A stretch of DNA of 64,000 bases from Porphyra umbilicalis (Eukaryota; Rhodophyta; Bangiophyceae; Bangiales; Bangiaceae). Below the pieces are notes generated by a model. That model was given only the letters and a program-made list of their open reading frames with translations. It had not been told where the DNA came from and did no database searches. Within the stretch, counting starts at the first letter, position 1. Every line of letters starts with the position of its first letter. The stretch lies in the NCBI GenBank assembly GCA_002049455.2, contig KV919100.1:1-64000 (forward strand). Direction: 5' to 3'. Shown here piece by piece: positions 57,003-64,000 of this stretch. The translations under genes and the position numbers were made by a program.

Positions 57003-57328
57003 ACGGGCCAAGTGGCCAAGTGGGTGTGGCGACGTTGGCGTGGCTAAGACGGCGGGCCAAGGTCGCCCTTCACACGAAGGCCTTCCCACCACCCAGCCCC
57101 CCGCCCCGCCCCCCATCCCCCCCCCCCCCCTGCGCCCCCTCAACAACCATTCAGGTGAGGGCCTGGCGAGGTCCTGTCGACGGTACCGTCATTTTTTGAG
57201 GCCCCTCCCCACGACCCCATCGGCGCGCGACGGTCGACATCGTCGGTCGGTACCGCCTTGGTGGTGTGGCTGGCCTCTCCCTCTCTGCCCTCTCCTCTTC
57301 CTCCCTCTGTCCCTGGCCGTGCGTTACG
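57003..57328 (+). other. Presumed upstream region of the repeat-protein gene
   Basis: 326 bp between transposon copy B and the ATG at 57329. It includes a C-rich run at 57108-57135 and a donor-like CAG|GTGAGG at 57152, so a 5' untranslated exon is possible. Nothing else seen. Confidence 0.35.
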
Positions 57329-58717
57329 ATGCAGCGTGGTTCGTCTCTGGGCCGCTTGCTCGTTTCTATCGGCAACGTAATCGAAGGGGAGGCCTTCGCT
57401 GCTGCTGCCGCCGCCGCCGCCGCCTCGCCTTCGGAGGGGCGTGCGGTGGGGACGCCCCACCCGCTGCGCAACGGCTCACAGGACGCTGCCGCAACCATCA
57501 TCTCGGTTGCGGCTGAAGCGCTGGGCTTGATGTCTCGCCCCCCTCCCCCCCCTCCCCCCCCCCCTCCCCCGTCCGCTGCCCCGGATGCCCCCCTGGCTGC
57601 CCCATCGCCGCTTCCCGCCCTGCCGCTCACCGCTGCCACAACCAGGGGCGGTGACACCGCCACCGCCGCCAAGATCAACGTTCCGCCCAAAACGCCGTCA
57701 ACGACGCCGCCGCCCGCCACCACCGTCGACGGGGGCGGCGAAACCGCCACCGCCGCCAAGACCAACGTGCCGCCCAAGACGCCGTCAACGACGACGCCGC
57801 CCGCCACCACCATCGACGGGGGCGGCGAAACCGCCACCGCCGCCAAGACCAACGTGCCGCCCAAAACGCCGTCAACGACGCCGCCGCCCGCCACCACCGT
57901 CGACGGGGGCGGCGAAACCGCCACCGCCGCCAAGACCAACGTGCCGCCCAAGACGCCGTCAACGACGCCGCCGCCCGCCACCACCGTCGACGGGGGCGGC
58001 GAAACCGCCACCGCCGCCAAGACCAACGTGCCGCCCAAGACGCCGTCAACGACGCCGCCGCCCGCCACCACCGTCGACGGGGGCGGCGAAACCGCCACCG
58101 CCGCCAAGACCAACGTGCCGCCCAAGACGCCGTCAACGACGCCGCCGCCCGCCACCACCGTCGACGGGGGCGGCGACACCGCCACCGCAACCAAGACCAA
58201 CGTGCCGCCCAAGACGCCGTCAACGACGCCGCCGCCCGCCACCACCGTCGACGGGGGCGGTGACACCGCCACCGCCGTCGGCGGCGACGCCGCCGTCGAG
58301 ACGAACGCGCATGCCAAGACGCCAGCCTCGAGCGTGTCGGCCTCGGACCCGGCCATGCCGACGCCAAAGAAGGCCAGAACCGGCAACAAGGGCAGTACAT
58401 CTGTCGGGGAGCCTAGCAAGTACGTTTCGTGCTCGTGGCGTTCTGTTGCTGTGCGTGTGCTGTGGGCAGAGTGTGATGTGAGGAGAGAGTGCAGTTCGTG
58501 TCCCACGAGTATGCTTTCTGACGTGTCTGGCGCCTGTTTCTTTGTGCTGCGTCATCGTGCTTGTACTGCCCTTTTCTGTCTTGGACGTCCCATACTGCCT
58601 TTGGTCGCTTTCTACTGGCTTACTGTTTCTTACTGCCTTTGGTTGTTTCTTACTGCCCTTCGCGTCCAACTCGACAGACAATCCAAGCTCTCTTCCTTCT
58701 GGAAGAACCGAAAGTAG
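57329..58717 (+). CDS. Pro/Thr-rich protein with seven 29-residue repeats, unknown function
   Basis: Two exons: 57329-58419 and 58678-58717, about 376 residues. The 258-bp intron starts GTACGT, ends GACAG and joins in phase 2 to give S-K-Q-S-K-L-S-S-F-W-K-N-R-K and TAG; the unspliced frame is also open, so the intron call rests on the splice signals. The N-terminus (S-S-L-G-R-L-L-V-S-I-G-N-V-I-E-G-E-A-F) is followed by Ala-rich and poly-Pro segments, then seven units of 29 residues (87 bp, about 57650-58280) built on K-T-P-S-T-T-P-P-P-A-T-T-V-D-G-G-G. No signal peptide is obvious. Its 5' side starts about 330 bp from transposon copy B, and its stop codon lies 15 bp from the LTR at 58733. I do not recognise the family. 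Confidence 0.55.
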   Translation: MQRGSSLGRLLVSIGNVIEGEAFAAAAAAAAASPSEGRAVGTPHPLRNGSQDAAATIISVAAEALGLMSRPPPPPPPPPPPSAAPDAPLAAPSPLPALPLTAATTRGGDTATAAKINVPPKTPSTTPPPATTVDGGGETATAAKTNVPPKTPSTTTPPATTIDGGGETATAAKTNVPPKTPSTTPPPATTVDGGGETATAAKTNVPPKTPSTTPPPATTVDGGGETATAAKTNVPPKTPSTTPPPATTVDGGGETATAAKTNVPPKTPSTTPPPATTVDGGGDTATATKTNVPPKTPSTTPPPATTVDGGGDTATAVGGDAAVETNAHAKTPASSVSASDPAMPTPKKARTGNKGSTSVGEPSKYVSCSWRSVAVRVLWAECDVRRECSSCPTSMLSDVSGACFFVLRHRACTALFCLGRPILPLVAFYWLTVSYCLWLFLTALRVQLDRQSKLSSFWKNRK

Positions 58718-58732
58718 CCGGAGCCTGCTGGG

Positions 58733-59542
58733 TGTGACAACACGCTCAGCCCACCCCACCCAGTTGGGGGGAGGGCGAGCCAAACAGTGTCGCCGGGTAG
58801 TCCTGTCGGGGAATACCCGCCCCGGAAGGAAACCCCGAAGAGCACACACGCACGGCGTCGACCGGGGGAAGGCGCCCCGAGCGACAAACACGAGTTGTGT
58901 GACCGGAAGTTTACTTGCCCACGTCGAAGGCCTCGAGGCGACACTCACGCCTCGCCCTCTTATCCCGTCCGTTCCCCTCGGACCCTCAGAAAACCCTCCT
59001 CAGACACCCTCAAAGGACCCTCGGAAAATCCTCCGCAGACGCCCTCAAGGGACCCTCAGAAAACCCTCCTCAGATACCCTCAAAGGACCCTTGGAAAACC
59101 CTCCCCTCCGGGCCCATGGGGCCAGTCTCAGCGGAGGACGGCCGAAGCTTCGAATACCGCCTTGAGTAGAGGCGGGGGAAGGGTGCTACGTGACACCCTT
59201 GCGGCGCCCCGGGGTCAGGGGCGCGAAGTAATACAAGTCAATAATCCAAGTTGGGATTACACAAAATTAGGCCCTTAACTGGGGGCCCACCCCGGGGAGT
59301 TACTAGTCCCAGGGAAGTCTCGAGATCGCGGTTATGGTTGGTGAGCCACGGGGTGATCACAAGTGGAACGTCACCGGAACGACTCGAAATATGCGGAACT
59401 TAGGCATATTTGCCCTGAACGGGTTTGACGGTGGTCGGGATTTGGAGTGGATCCTGTCCGACCGGTTTTCCGGATCGGCTAACCCCCTCGTGACTGGAAG
59501 AGGGCCCCGTGCCGAGGCCTGACAAGCAGTAATGCTGTCACA
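58733..59542 (-). repeat. 3' LTR of the Ty3/gypsy element
   Basis: 810 bp bounded by TGTGACA at one end and TGTCACA at the other, i.e. TG...CA termini on the element strand, directly preceded by a purine run (GAAGGGGGAAA on that strand) that serves as the polypurine tract. Inside (58975-59105) is a short array of CCCTCAGAAAACCCTCC-type units. The second LTR is outside the window, so age from LTR divergence cannot be judged. Confidence 0.85.
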
Positions 59543-59689
59543 TTTCCCCCTTCTTAAAGGGTCACCGACCCGGTGGCCCAAACGTCGAAACGGAGGGGGC
59601 CCGCCCGGAGAGTACAGGGGCGGACTGCCGGGGGTACTACCCGGGGGCCTGACTGGTGTCAAGTGAGGCGGAGCGCGGCCTCGCCCTGC

Positions 59690-60420
59690 ATCTCTAGGGG
59701 GCGGGGGTGTGTCACGGCCGTGACACGCGGCGAGCGATCCGCGACCGTTGCGCGGGGGTCAGTGGCCCCGCGCCGGGCGGTGGGTGCGCCAGGGCTGGGA
59801 TTGCCCAGTGTCGGGCGGGGGTGCGTTACCGCCGTGCCACGCGACGCCCGATCCGCGACCGTGGTGCGGGGGTGAGTCACCGCCGTGCCACATGGCGCGC
59901 CATCTGCGAGCGTGGCTCGGGGGTCAGTTGCCACGCGCCGCACGGTCAGGGCGCCGGGGTGACTCCCCGCCGTGCCACCGGCGCGCCATTCGCGAGCGTG
60001 GCGCGGGTGTCACCGCCGTGCCACGCGACGCCCGATCCGCGACCGTGGCGCGGGGGTGAGTCACCGCCGTGCCACCGGCGCGCCATTCGCGAGCCTGGCG
60101 CGGGGGTCAGTTGGCCCGCGCCGCACGGTCAGGGCGCCGGGGTGTGTCACCGCCGTGCCACGCGGCGCGCGATCCGCGGCCGTTGCTCGGGGGTCAGTTG
60201 CCCCGCGCCGCACGGTCAGGGCGCCGGAGTATGTCACCGCCGTGCCACATGGCGCGCGATCCGCGGCCGTGGCGCGGGGGGGTCAGTGGCCCCGCGCCGC
60301 AGGGCGGTGCGTTGGCCCTGCACCAGTGTAGGGCGGGGGTGAGTGGCCCCGCGCCGCAGGGCAGTGTGTCGCGCCCTGCCCCGATGTAGGGCGAGGGTGC
60401 GTTCCCGCCGTGCCACGCAA
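59690..60420. repeat. ~88-bp tandem repeats in the 3' non-coding part of the Ty3/gypsy element
   Basis: GTCAGTTGCCCCGCGCCG, CACGGTCAGGGCGCCGGGG and GTGTCACCGCCGTGCCACGC recur in order with a spacing near 88 bp and partial units between them. About seven to eight units are visible. They lie between pol and the LTR. Confidence 0.8.
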
Positions 60421-60901
60421 CCCGGCCCAGGGAGGGGTGTAGCCCTGGACGTAGGGCCTCCTGCCAGTGCACAGGGGCCCATAAGACCCAAATCAGGGGC
60501 GGGTGGGCGTAGAACGGGGTCCCGGTGGCACGGCCGGCGCTTCCGGCTGTACGACCGGGCGTACCCCCCCACCCTCTTGCTACAGCGTGTCACACCCAAC
60601 TTGGGGCGACCCTCCCCGCCCTCCACTACTGGGGTGGGAAGGAGCGGTGCGGCCTACTATGCCGACGCCGGGGTCAGTGGGGGCCGGCGTAGGTAACGCC
60701 GGACGAGAGCCGAGCCGATGGGCGACCAGGGGAGGGGATGGAGACGCCCTTGCCCCGAGTGTCGGGTGAGAGGCTGTGCCGTCGCCGCGCTGGGCGAGGG
60801 GGCGCGGCTCGAGCCTCCGGACGGCAGCGGTAGGGGCCCACGCAAGTGGCGGCGCCGGCTCGTGGGCACCGCCCAGTCTAGCGGTGCCGCGCCGTCTCTA
60901 T

Positions 60902-61110
60902 GGCGGCCGCCCGGCGCAGTCGGCCGGCGGCGTCGTTGTCAAGTCGGGCGGCAATGCGACGGCCCGGGGCGCCGAGACGTCAAGCGATGGTGCCGTGTCG
61001 GCGGCCGCCCGGCGCAGTTGGCCGGCGGCGTCGTTGTCAAGTCGGGCGGCAAGGCGACGGCCCGGGGCGCCGAGACGTCAAGCGATGGTGCCGTGTCGGC
61101 GGGCGCCCGG
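60902..61110. repeat. 98-bp tandem repeat, two units and a fragment
   Basis: The unit starting GGCGGCCGCCCGGCGCAGT at 60902 is repeated at 61000 with a few changes; a third partial unit starts near 61096. It lies in the non-coding region just after pol of the Ty3/gypsy element. Confidence 0.85.
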
Positions 61111-61217
61111 TGCTGTGGGGCGCCGCCGCCACAAGCAAGGAGGGGGTCGGCCCGCTCCGGCCTGCGAAGCGAGGCAAGGAGGGGGGAACGTGGGGGTGGG
61201 GGGCGCCGCGAGCGGAG

Positions 61218-64000
61218 TTAGCGGTGGCGGCCTCCCCTGTCCCCACCCCGTACTAGGGGTGGGGAGGTTATGGCCCCCCTGCGCACCTTGAGTTGGTGGC
61301 GCTGGCAATACTGGCGGACCTTCTCAGCTGGGAGGTCCTCCACGTAGTGCCAGGAGTCCGCTCGGGGTCCATACCCGAACCATCTTACCTTGAGCATGAG
61401 TCGCTCTTGGTCGTCATACCCCTGTCCGACAAAGTGGTCGAAGACAGCCTCAATCGGTTTACTTACCGATGAGGGGAGGGAGGCGACCCGCCACGCGGCC
61501 AGTGCCCGTGCCCACGCCGGGTCACCCTCGGGTGGTTCCGGGGCCCGGGTGGCGTGGTTCCCATTGATGGTACGGATACCATCGTCACTTTCGATGGTAA
61601 GCCGACGCCCGTCGGTCTTCAAGATCTTGTAGGGTCCCAGTGTCTTGAAGACGAGCTTACCCCCCTGGTTCTCGTGGGACTTCACGAATACCCAGTCTCC
61701 AACTCGGAGGGCTTCGCGGCGAGTCTGCACGCGCTTGTCGAAGGCTCGTTTGTACCGGGCCTGTGCCTTCTCCATGGTCTCCCGTACTAGGGGGATAAGG
61801 GAGTCAAGGCGCTGGAGGAAATTCTCCTTGGCTCGCCCGGGGGTTACTATCTCCCCGGTGTCGGTACCCGCTGTAAGTCGCTCGAGGGCCACGGGAGTAA
61901 GCCGTCGTGGGCTTACGAACGCAAAGGGGATCTGCCCGGTGCTACTATGCACTTGCGAATTGTAAGCCGTTACTACCAGGCTTAAGTATCGGGACCACGT
62001 AACTACGTGGTCACTTACGTAGTGGCGTAGTTGCTTAACTAAGGTCTTATTAAACCGTTCGACCTGCCCATTAGTTTGTGGGTGGTAAGGGGTGGCATAG
62101 TTAGTGTCAATACCCAGGGTCTTGAGCACCCCTTGCCAGAGTACGGCAGCAAATTGGGGTCCGTTATCCGATAGAACTGAATCGGGGATCCCATAGCTAG
62201 CAACCCACGTGTCGAGGAATGCGCTGAGAACATCCAGAGCCGTGATGTCTCGAAGCGGGACCGCCCGAGTGACCTTAGTAAATCGGTCACAAATAACTAG
62301 GATATACTCATATCCTTCGGGGGTCCTGGGCAGGGGGCCAAGTAAGTCAATGGCCAGCGCTGCGAAGGGTTCCGTCGCGGGGAACAACCTCATGAACGCT
62401 TTACTCTGCGTACCCATGAGTCGGTTCTTAGCACAGGTGGGGCAAGCTGCCACCCACCCGAACACATCCATCGCCAGCGAGGGCCAGTAGTATTGGTCCC
62501 GCAGGGTCTGGTACATGCGCGTCCCACCTGGATGCGCAGCCAAGGGGGAGGAGTGCTCCGCCCGTAATACGTCCTTGACTAGGGACTGGGGGACCAGTAC
62601 CTGCTGGGTCCCCTCGCGGTGTCCGCGACGGCACAACAACCCGTCTGCGTTCTCGTAGAAGCGCGTGGGGGTGGGGGTGTCAAGTAAGTTCTTGACCCCC
62701 TGACAGAACTCGTCTGTCGCCTGCTTCTGGACTAGTTCGCCCAGGGGTATGCGGGCAGTCTTCCTGTTCTCGGGGAGTCGGGGGTCGAGTACCGCCCCCG
62801 ATCGAGTGGTCACCCCGACTGTGGGGATCTCCTGGGAGAGGGGTCCCGTGTCCAGCCCCTCAGTCGGGATGCGGGACAGAGCGTCGGCCACCGCATGTTG
62901 GGGGCCGGGCTTGTACTCCACATCATAGTCGAACTCCGAGAGGAGGATTCGCCAACGATTGAGTCGATTGTTGGTGCAGGCCGTCGTGGTTAGTATCCAC
63001 TTCAGTGCCTTGTGGTCACACCGGATGAGGAACTTGGTGCCTTCGATGTACGGTCGTAGTAAACCGACCGCCCACACCACACCTAGTCCCTCAATCTCGG
63101 TGACGGTGTAGTTCTTCTCCGCCGGTAGTAGGCCCTTACTGAAGTAGCCTACGGGCAGGTACTTGCCATCGGGTTGCTGCTGTAGTAGGCAGCACCCTAG
63201 CTGGTCGTAGCTAGCGTCCACATCGATGATGTACTTCCCCTCCTTGCGCGGTATCGCAAGGATGGGCGGGTGGCATAGCTGTTCGCGTAGTTTGTCGAAC
63301 GCGTTCTGTTCCTCCGGAGTAGGGGGACTCAACCGCTTCGGAAGCTTTACGCTGTTCAAGTTGTTCAGCGGCTTCGCGGTCTTAGCGAAGTCTACCGTGA
63401 ACCGACGGTAGACATTGCACATCCCCAGGAAACTCCTAAGTTGAGTTTGGGTCTGGGGGAAGCTGGCCTTCTTGATGGCCTTGAGGTTCTTTTCGTTCAC
63501 ACTCAAGCGTCCTGGCCGTACTACATGGCCAAGGTACTCCACCTCATTAGTAAAGAGGTGGCACTTTTGTGCCTTGAGTGTGACCCCGTGCTTCCCGAGT
63601 AAGGTGAGCACCGTGTCCAAGTGGGACAGGTGCGACTCGGCATCGGCGGAGAAAATGATGAGGTCGTCTAAGTAGACGAGCACATTCTGCCACTTGACTC
63701 CGGATAGGATCATGTCAATAGCCCGCTGGAAAGTGGCAGGGGCATTGCACAGGCCAAACGGAAGACGCGTACACTGGTACGTCCCACAGTGGCAAGTGAA
63801 TGCCGTCTTCGGCTTATCCTCCTCGGCTAGGGGGATCTGCCAGTACCCCGCGTTGCAGTCCAACGTGGAGAAGAACTGTGCATCCCCTAAGGAGTCGAGG
63901 CAGTCGTCCATCCGGGGTAGTGGATACGAGTCGCGTACTGTGCGCTCGTTCAACTGCCGATAGTCGATGCAGAACCGGGGACTCCCGTCGGGCTTCGGGA
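61218..64000 (-). CDS. Pol polyprotein of the Ty3/gypsy chromovirus (partial, runs off the window)
   Basis: The frame is open from the window edge to its stop at 61218. In order it shows: reverse transcriptase (edge to about 63400) with F-C-I-D-Y-R-Q-L-N, L-P-F-G-L-C-N-A-P and V-Y-L-D-D-L; RNase H (about 63240-62990) with D-V-D-A-S and E-I-E-G-L; integrase with its H-H-C-C zinc finger (about 62570-62400) and catalytic core (about 62370-61950) with I-D-L-L-G-P-L-P and S-D-N-G-P-Q-F; and at the end a chromodomain (about 61470-61300) with V-R-W-F-G-Y-G and D-S-W-H-Y-V-E-D. The chromodomain places it in the chromovirus branch, whose members use it to target chromatin. The order RT-RH-IN is that of Ty3/gypsy rather than copia. 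Confidence 0.93.
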   Translation of the reverse strand, partial: PKPDGSPRFCIDYRQLNERTVRDSYPLPRMDDCLDSLGDAQFFSTLDCNAGYWQIPLAEEDKPKTAFTCHCGTYQCTRLPFGLCNAPATFQRAIDMILSGVKWQNVLVYLDDLIIFSADAESHLSHLDTVLTLLGKHGVTLKAQKCHLFTNEVEYLGHVVRPGRLSVNEKNLKAIKKASFPQTQTQLRSFLGMCNVYRRFTVDFAKTAKPLNNLNSVKLPKRLSPPTPEEQNAFDKLREQLCHPPILAIPRKEGKYIIDVDASYDQLGCCLLQQQPDGKYLPVGYFSKGLLPAEKNYTVTEIEGLGVVWAVGLLRPYIEGTKFLIRCDHKALKWILTTTACTNNRLNRWRILLSEFDYDVEYKPGPQHAVADALSRIPTEGLDTGPLSQEIPTVGVTTRSGAVLDPRLPENRKTARIPLGELVQKQATDEFCQGVKNLLDTPTPTRFYENADGLLCRRGHREGTQQVLVPQSLVKDVLRAEHSSPLAAHPGGTRMYQTLRDQYYWPSLAMDVFGWVAACPTCAKNRLMGTQSKAFMRLFPATEPFAALAIDLLGPLPRTPEGYEYILVICDRFTKVTRAVPLRDITALDVLSAFLDTWVASYGIPDSVLSDNGPQFAAVLWQGVLKTLGIDTNYATPYHPQTNGQVERFNKTLVKQLRHYVSDHVVTWSRYLSLVVTAYNSQVHSSTGQIPFAFVSPRRLTPVALERLTAGTDTGEIVTPGRAKENFLQRLDSLIPLVRETMEKAQARYKRAFDKRVQTRREALRVGDWVFVKSHENQGGKLVFKTLGPYKILKTDGRRLTIESDDGIRTINGNHATRAPEPPEGDPAWARALAAWRVASLPSSVSKPIEAVFDHFVGQGYDDQERLMLKVRWFGYGPRADSWHYVEDLPAEKVRQYCQRHQLKVRRGAITSPPLVRGGDRGGRHR

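Larger units (their letters stand above)
58733..64000 (-). mobile_element. Ty3/gypsy chromovirus (LTR retrotransposon), 3' part in window
   Basis: The element runs on the - strand from beyond 64000 to its 3' LTR end at 58733. In its own 5' to 3' order the visible parts are: pol (64000-61218), a 1.6-kb non-coding 3' region with tandem repeats, a polypurine tract (59561-59543) and the 3' LTR (59542-58733). Gag, protease and the 5' LTR lie outside. The visible part looks whole, with no breaks seen in pol, which suggests a young insertion. Confidence 0.92.

Noticed and set aside
57585-58481. Pro/Arg-rich frame overlapping the 87-bp repeat gene, and a Val/Gly-rich antisense frame
   Set aside because: Alternate phases of the same repeat; only the frame from 57329 has a start, consistent splice signals and a clean end.
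1-64000. tRNA and rRNA genes
   Set aside because: No cloverleaf with a GGTTCRA-type arm and no conserved rRNA segment was found on reading; short RNAs could still be missed without a covariance search.

Overview
The window looks like nuclear DNA of a eukaryotic alga, most likely a bangiophyte red alga of the Porphyra/Pyropia type. This is an inference from four things: very high GC with coding third positions almost all G or C; short, sparse introns (mostly 180-330 bp) whose 5' splice sites are often GTACGT; a plastid-type transit peptide on one gene; and a mix of ordinary eukaryotic housekeeping genes with long transposon-rich stretches. No rRNA, tRNA, CRISPR array or bacterial operon was seen.

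Left half (1-31.9 kb), gene-bearing. After 1.4 kb of G/C homopolymers and CCG microsatellite come: a secreted histidine-brace (LPMO-like) protein with an Asn-rich tail (1476-2817, -); a transposon-littered gap (2.8-8.7 kb); a renalase-like FAD amine oxidase (8716-9985, +); a phosducin-like protein 2 chaperone of tubulin/actin folding (11006-12322, -, three exons); NUS1, the cis-prenyltransferase subunit for dolichol synthesis (12896-14059, -); the PP2A leucine carboxyl methyltransferase LCMT1 (14557-16795, +, four exons); a plastid-targeted single-pass membrane protein (17244-18005, -); an unassigned GC-rich gap (18-22.1 kb); a tristetraprolin-type tandem CCCH zinc-finger protein (22157-26864, +); AP-1 gamma-adaptin (27359-30114, -); and a plastid-type branched-chain aminotransferase (30564-31850, +). 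NUS1/LCMT1 and AP1G/BCAT are divergent pairs sharing roughly 450-500 bp of upstream DNA. Three genes (renalase, LCMT1, CCCH) change frame exactly at long G or C homopolymers, which points to homopolymer-length errors rather than dead genes.

Right half (31.9-64 kb), repeat-dominated. Two ~4.8 kb copies of a Plavaka/CACTA-like DNA transposon lie at 33.0-37.8 kb (decayed) and 52.2-57.0 kb (open). Directly after the first copy and an N come two direct copies of a 2.16 kb ankyrin-repeat locus (37.8-40.0 and 41.3-43.4 kb) that differ almost only by single-base indels. From 43.4 to 52.2 kb there is no supported gene but a rich set of small elements: two MITEs of one TATGGTG family, a 333-bp palindrome made of two inverted MITEs, and several minisatellites. 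A repeat-rich secondary gene (57329-58717, +) ends only 15 bp before the LTR of a Ty3/gypsy chromovirus (58733 to beyond 64000, -), whose pol frame is open to the window edge.

The genes do not form one pathway. The most unusual coding items are the LPMO-like protein with the Asn/Lys/Trp tail and the gamma-adaptin that lacks its ear domain; the most unusual structural items are the inverted-repeat elements at 5.4-7.0 kb and 47.6-50.5 kb.
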